Source: Xiphias gladius
Taxonomy: Eukaryota; Chordata; Actinopteri; Istiophoriformes; Xiphiidae
Direction of reading: 5' to 3'
Assembly: GCF_016859285.1 (NCBI RefSeq)
Contig: NC_053418.1
Coordinates: 27,217,329-27,281,328, forward strand
DNA: 64,000 nucleotides
Made by a program: the position numbers and the translations under genes. Each line of letters starts with the position of its first letter. Positions within the stretch are counted from its first letter, which is position 1. The notes beneath the pieces were generated by a model. The model was not told the DNA's origin and made no database searches. It saw only the letters and a program-made list of their open reading frames with translations. This document shows, one piece after another, positions 1 through 12,700 of this stretch.

Positions 1-850
1 CCATCCTCTGGTCTCTCTACAGATGTTCTATGGGGTTTAAGTCTGGGCTTTGGCTGGGCCACTAAAGGACAATCATAGACTTGTTCCAAAGCCACTCCGG
101 CATTGTCTTGGCTATATGCTTCGGGCGATTGTGGTGCTGGGAGGTGAACCGTCGCCCCAGTCTCAGGTCACATGCATTCTGGAGCAGGTTTTCTTCAAGG
201 ACCTCATTCAACCTTCCCTCAGTTCTGACCAGTCTCTCTGTCCCTGCCGTTGAGAAGCTCCCATATAGCAAGATGCTGCAACCACCATGCTTCACCATAG
301 GGATGGTAATAGCCAGGTGGTGAGCAGTGCCTAGTCTTCACCAGATATAGTGTTTGGAGTTCTGTGCAAAGGGCAGAATTTTTGTTTCATCAGACCTGAG
401 TCTTTTTCCTCATGCTCTCAGTCCTTTAAATTAAATTTTTCAAACTCCAAGCAGGCTGTCATATGCCTTTTACTCCATCTAGCCGCTCTACCATAAAGGC
501 CTAAATGATGGAGTGCTGCTGAGATGGTGGTCCTTCACCAAGTTCACCCATCTCTGCAGAGGACTTCTGAAGCTCCGTTGTAGTGACCTTAGTTTGGCCA
601 GACGGTCAACTCTTGCTCGACTCAAAGCTTTAAAAAAGGTGTTCAACCCTTGCCCTGATCTATGCCTGGCCACTATTTTATCCTGGGGGTCTACAGAGAG
701 TTCCTTGTCCTGACATGCAGTGTGAATTGTGGGACCTTACAGCATATACACAGGTGAGTGCCTTTCTATGTCAAGTCAATTCCATTCGGCACAGGTGGAC
801 TCCAGTTAAGCTGTAGACAATTCTCAGTGTTAATTAAAGCAAAGAGGCTG
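1..850 (-). mobile_element. Tc1-like DNA transposon remnant, transposase on minus strand
   Basis: Read on the minus strand, the segment 298-62 translates to a recognisable piece of a teleost Tc1 transposase: MVKHGG, a FSTAGTERLVR stretch, LRLGRRFT and a degraded QHHNRPKH where active copies have a DNDPKH-type motif. A second block near 673-488 matches the N-terminal helix-turn-helix region. The same family occurs on the plus strand at 42191-43395. The copy has several frameshifts and stops and cannot make transposase. Its C-terminal end runs off the window. The outer limit near 850 is approximate because the inverted repeat there has decayed. Confidence 0.85.
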
Positions 851-1650
851 CACCAGACCACTGTAGGGTTTTTTTGCATAACGTGTGTTTAAAGGTTTGA
901 GACGTTCAAGTTTTGCTGTGGCTGCAGTCATTCCTCTTGGAGGTGTTGCGCCCAAAATATTGAAACTAACACACAACTGAAACTACAAAAGAAAAAGTCT
1001 CTGTCCATCAACATAGACCGGTCCATCAAACACATGCGCATTGTAAGAAAAAAAAATTAATGCTCACACTACCAAACCTGTCTTTTCGCTGCGTCCTTAG
1101 TCTAGACACGAAAAATAATGTGGATTTTTTTCAAATGTATTCATTCCTGCATTATGACAAAAACGAAATGAATTTAAACTTCTATCAAAGAAAAAAGCCC
1201 AATTTTATGTTCAAACTGAATGGGACATGTTGTAAAGACTTTCACAGCTGCCGGTCCTTCTAGTGAAACTGGCATACATGCCAATCTGGTATTTCTTTAA
1301 GACAACAGTCAGGTTCAGCTCTGGGAGATTTTACACTGGTTGCTCCGGTCAGGTACAACAGAGGTTAGCGGAACTTGTCTACGAAGACAGCTGGCTAACC
1401 CATCAGACAAGTTGAGATTATATTGGGATAAAGTGGCGATCGCTGAATTACATGTACGTCGAATATTTCAGTGGGTCTTTGCAATAAATATGTCGTAACT
1501 TGTCTTCTTAGCCGTATATAGCGTAACCTGTGACAATAAGCAGGGTACTATTGAATTGAGAGATATTCGAAGAATGGTTGGTAACAAGCTCTGATTGCTC
1601 GTTTAGGCTACACACCAAGCTAGCTGGCTAGCAACCATGACACTACTCAC
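851..1650. other. intron of traf2, no gene seen
   Basis: AT-rich sequence downstream (in minus-strand sense) of the traf2 first coding exon. I see no coding exon, RNA gene or clear repeat between the transposon remnant and the splice donor at 1649-1650. The next traf2 exon must lie beyond the left edge of the window. Confidence 0.5.
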
Positions 1651-1838
1651 CTCACAATTTTGTTGAAACAGAACGAACAAAAGCGGTGACCACATTGGGC
1701 TTGCAAGGGCCTTCTCAGAATTTTCTGGCATGAATTGCACAAATGCTTGTCTTCGAGGTTGTTGGCCAAAATTTTCTTTGGGAAGCCCGGTTTGTTGCCT
1801 TCCAGGGAAGACGGTGGAGACGGTTCCTGTGCAGCCAT
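1651..1838 (-). CDS. traf2: TRAF2 (TNF receptor-associated factor 2), first coding exon only
   Basis: TRAF2 is a cytoplasmic adaptor and RING E3 ligase that links TNF-receptor family members to NF-kB and JNK signalling. The exon encodes 62 codons from ATG (1838-1836) to a GTGAGT donor at 1650-1649. It holds a short variable N-terminus (MAAQEPSPPSSLEGNKPGF), then LEDKHLCNSCQKILRRP and QAQCGHRFCSFC, which is the first half of the RING finger with the C-x2-C, C-x-H-x-C-x2-C ligand spacing. This closely follows human TRAF2 (LEAKYLCSACRNVLRRPFQAQCGHRYCSFC). The second half of the RING, the zinc fingers, coiled coil and MATH domain would be in exons off the left edge. Fish can have two traf2 copies and one exon cannot say which this is. 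rabl6 lies head to head to the right, as in the mammalian neighbourhood. Confidence 0.88.
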
Positions 1839-2842
1839 TATTTCCCCTGAACAATATCGGGGTACTTAGTGGGGTGTGTTCAGGACTGCAAACACCGCTG
1901 AATGTGATTTTATGATGAATCGCCGGCGACGACTCATCGCACTTTTTTGCCGGATTTATTCGGGCATTCCTGCTGATGTCAAGAACTCATAACCTGATAT
2001 TCACGTGCATAGGCAAAAAAGGACCAGGCGTTTGTATGTGATGTGATAAAAGTGACAGCTGAGGATGCTATGTTCAGTTGTAAGTTACTACGTCTACCAC
2101 TAGGCGCCGCTGGCCCGAGAGAAGACCACCTCCTGGTTTTCCACTGCCTGTGGATTTTGAGGAGGCAGGCTGTTGCGGTTTGGTAAAGATAAACAGCTTT
2201 TTGGGTCATTTGTGTTATTTCTGCTACTGCCATGACACAACATACATGCGAGTTGGTAGAATTTGGTTTATTTACTATTTAGAAATACACACATAGCATC
2301 AACACAGTTATCACGGTAAATACAGTAAAAACACCCATTGTTTTCATAATATATCAGCTTTGTGTAGCCTTCAGTTTAATATTTTAGGAGAATAATGAAG
2401 CATATTGTTTATTTCCACTCGATACCGACATATCATGTTCATGTGTCCTGCACTGTTGTGGCCCGAAAGACGCACAGCACCAAATACTGGAGAACTCGAA
2501 GTAGTCGACAGTCAATTTAGAGGTCCGCAGGTGTTCTGTACCGAGGGAAAACCCACCGGAACATCCCGGCGCTGACGGAGACCGGTCAACTTGAAAGTGT
2601 AGTTTACCGTCAGTGTACTGAGGCAGATTGACAAGAACATCCTCTATCCAAAGCACATCTCTGGCACAAGTGTGACGTGACAAAGCCTCGTTTGGGATGG
2701 TCAGTTGATTTTTTTTTTTTTTTTCCTCGAGGTGAACTTGATGTGAGAGAGTAGACTTCTTTTACTGCCGAGCTGCCAAGTACGTTTTCAAAGACCACAG
2801 AACTGCTACGGTTTCTGTACATTTGTAGTACTGCATTTACTG

Positions 2843-2873
<31 letters not shown>

Positions 2874-3261
2874 CCAAGCAGGCCTCAATGGACTGACTTG
2901 TTTCTCTTTACTCGGACCTTGGTAACTAGGAGGAAGATCGTGTCATCACATCAAGCCTTACGGCGCCTGCAGAGGATCCTGCAGCGGCAGCGGTCCTTCT
3001 GCTTCGTCATCCAACTCTAAGCCATCAATATGTAGAAAATTGCACACTGATAACCACGATCCTGTCCTTTGGGGTGTCAATAAACAGAGGAAAAAGTGTT
3101 ATATTACATGTACAGAACAACTGCAAAAGTTTACCAGCGTCTTAACCCAACACAAGTTAGGCAGGGCAGGTTTATTTGTATGGTGCCGTTCACCAAGAAG
3201 ACAATACACAGCAGTACAGCTTTCCTGCTTTAATTAGCATTATGGGCCACAGTCACTGCTC

Positions 3262-3262
<1 letters not shown>

Positions 3263-3320
<58 letters not shown>
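3263..3320. repeat. (AC)n microsatellite
   Basis: An uninterrupted run of about 29 AC units in the traf2-rabl6 intergenic region. Confidence 0.97.
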
Positions 3321-3322
<2 letters not shown>

Positions 3323-5894
3323 TGTCATCAACAGGTTTTTCATTTCTGAAATAAGGAGGAACATGGATAGATTTAGTCATTTCTGCCACCGATTGTGCGT
3401 TTCAGTGTGGTCGAAGTTCTTTACCAAAACTTAATGTTAAACGCCTTTTCCAGATTTAGATAGTTTAGGGTGGATGTACCTAACAAGCTAGCAAACCGGC
3501 TAACAGACATAAAAGAGTACTTTGGACATCGTAGCGTATTTCCCAGGAGGTTATCCGATGTCAGCAGCTAAGTTTCACAAATCAGTGATGAAAAATGACT
3601 TCGGGAAAAAAAATCTCAATTTTTAGAGAGGACTACCAGAACGCTAACCCCGTCGGAGTTCTGTAGTAACTTCACAGAGTTCCTTGCAGGATATGACTGA
3701 AAATTTATCGGACTGATAGAAGAGCAGGAGAGAAAAGCCCCGCCCCTGGACAGTTTCTCCATTTACCGTAATGACCAAACTCAGAAAAACTGAGGAGCGC
3801 AAAGGAAAAACTACGATTTACAAATCAAAAAGACGCAACGCAAACAAAAAGACAGGCAATGCAGGTTATGTTTTAAGATGCAAATCACATTTATTTGCAT
3901 TTCACATTGTAGCTTTTTATTATATTTTTGAATGATGGTATTTTTGGGTTTATGTTGGCTGGTTTGCGATTTCATATTTTTGGGGGGGTTTATTACCTGA
4001 CAAATTTAATCCATTATGTATCATCAGGAAGCAGGCTGCGCTGGATCGGACAACATGGCTTGGACCACAAGAGCTCCGGTAAATTAGCTACACTTAGCAT
4101 AATCTCGGAAGTGTTGTCATTTTGTTTTCAAAATTAAAGCTAAATATATGTATTCAGTAGTAGGATGTGCAGAGTAATGTATGGGTTTTGTGCTCAAGTA
4201 GGACATTCTAAAGACGTCTGACTTCATTGCTATACACTGTTATTACAGCCATCCCTATGGCCAATATCAATGTACTTTAACAGACTGGTTTAATTTGGAA
4301 GTCAATTTTAGTAAATGTGGAGCCCTTAAACAGGCTTAGAGTCGCAGTAGCGCTACTCAGTGTCCAGTGGTAAACTACGGTAGAATTTGACAGCCCCCAC
4401 CAAATTACAAAAAAACAAAAAAAAGGCATGTTTTTGCGCTAGTGCTGTAGAGAGTTAAGTATTATATGCCCAGGTTTTCAGATATCTCCCCAGTATCTCT
4501 AGGAATTTTTGCTGCCACTCCAATTTGCACAAGTACTTTATACCAAGTAGATATCCCTTCAATATCTGTTCACACTGATGTCTGTGAACTGTCCTGAATA
4601 ACATGGACATGGCTTTCTTGGAAAATACTGTATGTTACTGTTGAATTTTTCAAATGTAGAGAAAATAATCTCACCACAGTGTCCAGTTAGCAGCTGTCCT
4701 GGAACTTTTTATTATATCATATGATCCTCACCAGTAGATGGAGTTCCAGTTATGGAATTATAGAAAATTAAATTTCAATTTTCTTTCGAGGACTTTTTTT
4801 CGAGGATTTCTCATCCATGTGGGCTGAACAGCAGATTTCAACATTTAAATTTTTTATTCACGTGTGATGCACTCGTTAGTTCTAAATCTTAAGATTTATT
4901 TTGAAAGTTTTAACGGAAGTCGAATGTTTTTGTGCGACGTCTCACGCTGGGTCGGTAGCTCCTTTTTTGCGAAGGAATGTCGCTGATATATCTCTGTTGG
5001 GATGGAGGTTTGACAAATGTTTTGAGAAAAAGATGTCGGGACTCCAGTTATTTTTTATCTCATTAAATAACCGTGAGTATTTGTAGTTGATGTCACCTGA
5101 ATGAAGACATCCACTCTGGCTGCCGTCTAATGTCACTGAGCGTAGAGGGGGAAAGCAAAGCTAATATCGCCTGGATAGCTAGCTAAAACAGAGCCAAATG
5201 ATAACGTTACCTTTTAAAAAGGGTAGGTAACAAACTGGGCTGCCTCATTGCTGTTTGACGCCTGTGATGACCTTGACATATCCTTTAGAGATTTTGGCTT
5301 CAATATTTTTAGCCATTTTTCTTTCAAAAATTCGTTAAAATCCTCTCTTAACAGGCGCTAGTAGCCTGCGCAGCTAATGCTAGTTGGATAATGTTAAAGG
5401 GAAAATTCTGTCTGTTATTCATTTTAGCTGGTTTCTCCTTCGGCTGAACAAAGACAAACGATGTACTGATAATGTTAACGGGAGAAGAATCCCGCAGCTG
5501 ATTTTGATAGTGGATCATAGAACACCTCCTGGGACACTGTAATAACTCCCATTAGGATTTTATATTATCATATGTAGCCCCAGTCTGTGCCTCTCATGTA
5601 TTGCCATTATGTTTGTGTCATAGAGCTAAGCATCTGCAAAATAAGTAACCAGCAATCTTTGAAAAACCTGTAACATCTTTAAACATCACCTGCAGGTAAT
5701 CTGAAGGTATTTCCAGATGCCACAAAAGACCTCAATGTAACAGATTTTTTTTTTTTTTTTTTTTAAACCAGTTTCCCAGGTTGGGATCATGTTTCCTCTT
5801 CTGTTAGCTGGAAAAACATATGTCCTTGCTCATTTTGTATAACACAAGAAAAATATAAAAACCTAGTTTTGTATGAAAATAAGAAATAATACAA

Positions 5895-6300
5895 TGTAGG
5901 CCTCCGAATAATGATTATTTTCAGTATCACTTAATCTGCAGATTATTTAAGTGATTAAATGGATTAATTGTTTGGTCTATAAATTGTGGGAAAGTTGCGA
6001 AAATGTCCATCACCATTTCCAAAAGCCCAAAGTGACCTCTTCAGATGCCTCGTTTTGTCTGTCCGATGGTCCAAAATCCAGAGAGATTTTCTTTTTTAGA
6101 GTAAGATCTTTGTTTTTTCATGCAGCAGATGGAATATTGCTTGATTCTTATGGTTCAAATAGTCTTTGAGATATCTGGAGATACACTGAGAATCACAACA
6201 GGATAAATAATGTTTCAGGTTTTTCAGTTATCACCAGTTATTATTTTTGCAGAAAAATGAATGTTTGGTTCTGTCACTCAAAACATGAGACACAACCTGG
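5895..6300. repeat. dispersed teleost repeat (probable non-autonomous DNA element)
   Basis: The stretch begins with an ATTAATCTGCAGATTATTT-like palindromic portion, followed by a 'TTGTTTGGTCTATAAA' block and a 'CCAAAGCCCAAAGTGAC'-like block. I recall this layout from a repeat that is abundant in percomorph genomes. No coding capacity is seen. The family name and exact ends are uncertain. Confidence 0.5.
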
Positions 6301-6796
6301 AGCTACATAAAATCAAGTATTAATTTCCCTAAGACTACCATTTTAGGGAAAAATTCTGTGCTTTGTCATATTTATGAACTGGAGTAACCAGAATATTTTG
6401 TTTATGGGTGTACATCCTTGGACATTACCAGATCTGGCTGTACATTTTGTCACACTTTGTAATGAAGACGTGTATTGTATAGGCTTATGTGTTTGACAAA
6501 CCTGCGTTTTTCTCATGCCTACACCCTGTAAGAGAATGAAAGTTAATTTCCAACTATAACTTTTGTATTTCTGTTTTTTTTCTTTTTTCTTTTTCTTTTT
6601 TCCTCACAGATGATTCTCAAAACAACATGGTAGTTACCTCCACCACTGACTGGCGAGCAAGAACATTCAGCCAGGTTTAAGAGAACAGCTGCTCAATTTA
6701 GACTCAATATTTAGTAATTTGGTATCATATTTGCTTCTAAGCATGGACCCTTAAAATCCTCCGCCATCAGGACACATTGTTACTCTTTGTCTTTAG

Positions 6797-9700
6797 TTGC
6801 TGTGTGACAAATTGTCAGGGAAGTTCCACAGTTCTACCACTCGTTTCCGTACAAGCTTGTGAAAGCTCATCGAGATGTTTTCAGCGCTGAAGAAGCTGGT
6901 GGGATCTGAGCCAGGGCAGCTAAGGGACAAGAATATTCCAGCTGGCCTGCAGTCGATGAACCAAAGTTTGCAGAGGCGCTTTGCCAAGGGGGTTCAGTAT
7001 AATAGTAAGTAATCCAGCCAATCAGGTGAACAGGCTTCTGCAGTCAAATATGTCTTTCCCCTTTATAAATATCAAACGTTCCTGCTCAATTAAGTTGTTA
7101 AACTATTTTCTGACAAAATTAATGTACAATCTCTTTCCCACTCAAGTGAAAATAGTTATCCGGGGAGATAGGAATACTGGAAAGAGTACTTTATGGCATC
7201 GACTGCAGGGCAAGAAGTTTGTGGAGGAGTACATACCCACTCAGGAGATCCAAGCCACAAGTATTCATTGGAATTACAAAAGTAAGTTCTAACACATTGA
7301 ACATGATGGCTTATTTTATCTTGTCACCATTGCTTTAGTTATGTTTCTGTTGTGGTTTGTATTTGACATCTGCTGTTTTTGCCTCGGTGATTTATTTCAG
7401 TGGCTCCATATCAAGGTAAAAAGGAGACTGTGCATTTTGATTTAGCTTCAGCTAACCAATTTCTAGAGTAGGTGCCCTGTATTTGTGGTAGTACTTCCAT
7501 ACCAAGCAAATCTTTTTCTGCCACTTCTTCTCGTAGTGTTTTTAGTTACTGGATCCATATTAGAGTCAGTTAACAGCCTCTGCATTTCAATTCTTTTACT
7601 CTGGCTCAAGTGCATGAATAATGAAAACACCCTCTCTGTTTCTCTCAGCTACTGATGATGTGGTGAAGGTAGAGGTTTGGGATGTGGTAGACAAAGGTGA
7701 GTGTTGAGATACAATCCCCTCATAGACTTTCTACTGAGGCTGACCTCGCTTTGAGAAGTTACAGCTTTTTCTTTTTGACCTACTACAGTATTTCATGGCA
7801 AATGGATGCATGGTTGCTTGTTTGTTTTCATGTCCTCAGTGTTGATGTCTTTTTTTTTTTTTTGCACCTCTCTCGCACTCCTCTCGACCAAAAATATCCT
7901 CTTCCTGAAGGTGTAGGTGAGCGCCACTAGAGCTTGTAGAAATTAAACTCAAATGTGTGCCATGGGTTTGCTCTAACTCGTTCCACTCTTATCTGAATGT
8001 CAGTATTCTCAAGGTTCGGCTTTTCCCAGGTTTGCTGCGTGGCTACATGTCAGTTTGTCTGATTTTTTTTTTTTTTTTGTTCTGCGTATAGATAGAGCCT
8101 GAGTGTGTCCACAGTGTGAGCCATGACTTGATGCCAGCAGCGAGTATTTAAAGTATAATGTGTGTTGAAATTAAACTGCATGATGCTTTTCCATTTGAGA
8201 AGCACCTGTATTGCTCTGCTTGCTTTGTTACTTTATTAAAAAGGAACGTAAAAAGTAACTAAGCTGTAGATTGTGAGGTTTTTTTCTTATCAGCTCGTTT
8301 AAACTTCACACTGCAGATTTCTTGTTCTTTCAGGCAAAGGCAAAAGGCGTGGAGACAATTTGAAACTGGAGAACGAGCCCCAAGAGGTGACTATCACATG
8401 ATTGTCATGTGTTCAGGAAAAAAGGCTCACTTATAGTATATGGGGTCAGTAAAGGATATAACAAAAGAGCTTTTATATGGTTTAAATAATCTAAAATATA
8501 AGTTATCAAAATAAAAGTATAATGTTTCTTTTTTTTATATATTCTGTGATCAATCCAGTTTTTTAATAAGAATATATGTGTATTGTAGTCAGATGAGGTG
8601 GCTCTGGATGCCGAGTTCCTGGATGTGTACAAGAACTGCAATGGAGTCATCATGATGTTTGACATTACCAAGCAGTGGTAAGAGTCCTCCGTCTAAGCTG
8701 TTGTCCTAGCACTGTTGCAACTGTGAACTCTAATGCTACAACATGAATGGACGGATTAGGTTTCAGTCAGTCTGCATGTGGCTGTGAAACTGAGAGCTTC
8801 CCGCAGTGGATTTTGTTAGCTTCAAAGGCAAATTACTTAAAAGACATTTCAACAGTGCTATTTTTGGCATCCTGAGGGAATAAGTCGAGATTTTTTAGAA
8901 ATACTAGCATGTCTTGCTGCAAGGGACATGCACCAATAGGTATTTAAATGTACTGGTATCAGTTTCGATATGTATTCATGCCTATCTCTCAGATGCACAG
9001 TAGAAACATTTTTCTAGTTCAGAACATACATTAAATATTTGATGCTTTGTACACTTAAAGCACTTTATACGCTACAAGACACAAGTTTTAGAACAACTAA
9101 TTTTTCCAGTTTTTATTGAAATCCAAGTACTTCCAGCCCAGTGAACAACTGAAAATGATACAAAGGTCAGCAGTAAGCTACAGGTATAAAAAGTTTAGGT
9201 CAGCAAAAGCTGAAAAATAATGTAAATCTTGGAGAATTTTGAGGGACTTAAAGCTTCTGTGTTGCAGTTGAAGTAAATTAAGCCTTGAACTATTGCAAAT
9301 TTGGTTCTTTACAAACCCTCTGTCTGTACAAAGGCAGCGTTGGAACATACTGTGTTACTACTCCTTCTGATGCATTATTAGGACACCACTGTGCTGCAGG
9401 AAGTAGAACTGTATACTGCTGTCAGAATGATGAGAAAAAGACAAGTAACAGAGGAAGACAGACTAGTTGGTCAGGGGTTCATCCTATAGCAAGATAATGA
9501 CCCAAATCAATAGAAGAAAAGAACTAGACAGTGGCTTCACATGGTGGAAGACCAGAACAGTCCCAGTATTAGATCCCATGGAGCTGGTTTGGGATGAACT
9601 GTGTAGAAGGTGAAAGCAGAGTAACCTGCAAGTGCAACACATTTGTGGGAACTTCTTACTTCGTTGGGACAAACTTTGCAAACAATGTTTAATTTCCGTT

Positions 9701-12700
9701 GTGTTCGACTGCTGGATTAGTCAAAACGAGAAGGTTGAGATGATTGACTTTTTTAAAATCACCTATTGTTTTTTTGTTTGTTTGTTTGTTTATATACTTT
9801 AATTTCAGAGTACATTGAAACATTAAACTATGTAAATGACAAGTTTCAATAAAAACTGGATATATTGAAGTGTTCTAAAACTTTAATCAGTAGTGTAAGT
9901 CTGGTAATATTTCTTTTACTTTCTTCAGCAAATTCCACAAAAAAGATCCAAACGGACCATCAATTAATCATGCTAAAAAATATTGTGTGTGTATCCAAAT
10001 CATGATATCTTATTCCTCTGTGCCACAGCACTCCATTGTTGTCCAAAAATTATAAAAAAACACAACAATATGAGCCACACTGTTGCACTGGGTGACCTGT
10101 TCCTGTTTTACCACGAACACACACTGTAGTTTATTTTGCCTCAGTCCCACATACACCGTCCTGCTGCCAGAAATACTAACTGGAGCACTAAATGTGGATT
10201 AATCTGCAGCCGGAAATAGTCCCTGTTAAATGGACTGTTTCCTCCTCCTTGAGTAATGTTTGTTAAAAACTACAGTGCAACTGTTTTAGGAAATTATTTA
10301 GTCTTATTTAAAAATGAAAGACTACTTCATTTTTAGCCATTTTAAACATTTAGGTCTTCGGTAGGGACCAGTGAGAGCCGCAAACAGGGTAGCCAAGTCA
10401 AACAGTACTAAAAGACAGACTAATACAGTGTTTTGGTCTTTTTACAGGAGTTGTTTGCAATAAGAAAAATACATTGCCAGCTTTATCCTGTAAGTGTTAT
10501 ATTAACAAACCTCAAAGTTGAGAACTATGCCCTGTTGTGTGCTACAGGCACTGTAGCCAAACCAGGTGCTGGGATGTACAGTATGTGCACAAATTGCATC
10601 TTTTTGCCCTAAGACCCATGAAGTCTGGCATCATTTATTTTGAGGTCACAACATTCAGCACCAGCACCAAGATCAAGTGCTGTCATTTTTTTGTTTTTGC
10701 ACGAAATTCTGCACAAAATTAACTGGCCAAACTGGCATATAATCTCTTTGAACTCAATATGCACATCTAGATATGCTTTTAATAAACCTTTTCCCCTGCT
10801 CAGACCAAGTTTGCCGTAAGAAAAAACATTAGAACTTGTGTAGTTTTTTGTAACAACATAGAACGGCAGTGCCCTGTTCCTTGGTGCCTGTAGCAGCATT
10901 TTTTTTATGCATATCTGGTTTGTTTGTTACTGTCTTGGAAAAGATCTGTCATGTGGAGAAGTGATGTCTTAGATAAATATAAGAACATACCTTGAGCATC
11001 TTAAATAACTTGTAAGCAACAAAAACTTTCAGCACAGTAATCTAGGGAACTCCTTAAATCCTTCCATTTCAACCTCCACTGAATTATTTAATTTTTTATT
11101 GGTCCAAGCATCTAAGATTTCTTCACCCACCCAGAGACCAATGTTGTGATTTTGTCAATTGCAGGACATTTAACTATATCCTGAGAGAACTACCCAAAGT
11201 ACCCACCCATGTGCCGGTGTGTGTGTTGGGAAACCACAGGGACATGGGCGAGCATCGTGTCATCCTCCCTGATGATATAAGGGACCTGATTGCTGGACTG
11301 AACAGGTAGAGATCAGAACTCAGATAAATGGTTAATGTGGAAGTTCTATTAGTAAGTCACTTCTCAGACCTGGTACAGCGTTGGAATCTGATTTAAAGAA
11401 GGACTATGAATTTGGAAATGATCATGTAGAAGTATAATTAAGGCTGCACAGTTACCTTTTTACAATCCCAGATATACATGACAATTCTATCATGGTGTTG
11501 TATGTTTTCCCTATAGGCACCAGTAAATGACAAGACTGCATTACATTATGTGATTAAGTATCGACAAGCAGAGGTGGCAGAAATGAAAAATGTAACAAGC
11601 GTGAGAGATGGAAGAGAAACACAGATAAAGTTTTAGAGGAACAACAGAAACAAGAAGAAAATTAGTTAGACTCAAAGAATAAAAAACACATTTATCCAGC
11701 CTTACCTTTTTTTAAAAAAAAAAAAACAACGCCGTGCTTGTGCCCAAAAAAACAGGTCACATTCTGTGACTCTTGTTGAGGTGTCCTTGCTTAATTCTTT
11801 CAACTTAATAGGTTGATCATCGTCATGTTTTTCTCCTTATCCACTCACCATTCTTTCTGATACAAATCCTTTGTACAACAAATCAATTATGTCTTCAAGA
11901 TCGTATTATTCACTCCTGCAGATTAATACGGTGGAATCCGCTTATAGTGATCACTGTAACTGTGATCAACCGCTTATATGTATCTAAAATCTTGGGACAG
12001 AATCATTCCTGTAAAAATGCTGTTTAAATAATTTGCATATAGTAATCAAGTAGTCCACTTACAGTATTCATTTTGGGTCTTTTCATACATGACAACATAT
12101 AGAGAAATAATATAAATCTGTTGTCTTCCACTCCAAGCTGTCATATGCATAGGCTCTCGCCTGACTTATTTGTACAAGATTTTCAGGCTGCGACTGTGTG
12201 TAAAAACCGTCCATGCCTGCTCTCCCAACATAAATTCACTTTGTGTGATGGTTTGTGTGTACGTGCACTTGTTGTTCGCACTCGCGCGCAATGTGATATA
12301 TTCCTCCACTTACACAGACATGGCTCAGTGAGTTATTTTACACTCCCCTTCCTGCTCTGCTCGCGTTTTCAGACTTTTACAGTGCATAATTAACGTACCC
12401 GCTCTCTCACAGCAGCAGGTATGTTACCTGAGAGGAGTATAATGCTTTCACCCTCATCATTCAGACCAGGATTGGAACAGGAGAGGGCCATGGCACAGTT
12501 TGTTATTTTATCTTTAAATCGGTAAATAACAAAGCTGTCCTTTTTAATGACTTTATATTCATGTAATAAATATACTCATTTCATTTAGATGTTAATCTGA
12601 ATGAGGGCGAGAAAAAAATTGGCTATAATAATAATAATCCACTTATAGTCATCAATTTGACCTGGACAGACGTGATCAATATAAGTGGGTTCCACTGTTA

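Larger units (their letters stand above)
1839..6609. other. traf2-rabl6 intergenic region with 5' non-coding sequence
   Basis: Divergent promoter territory. The strip around 1850-1980 just upstream of the traf2 ATG is richer in CG dinucleotides than its surroundings and is the likely traf2 promoter or 5' UTR. The first non-coding exon of rabl6 should lie here but I cannot place it. Possible donors are CCG|GTAAAT near 4078 and ACC|GTGAGT near 5072, both unproven. Poly-T runs sit near 2706-2724, 2847-2870 and 5743-5764. No protein-coding gene is recognisable. Confidence 0.45.

Noticed and set aside
2384-2683. 99-codon minus-strand open frame MSRHTCARDVLW
   Set aside because: No recognised domain, no splice partners and flanked by poly-T runs; left unannotated.
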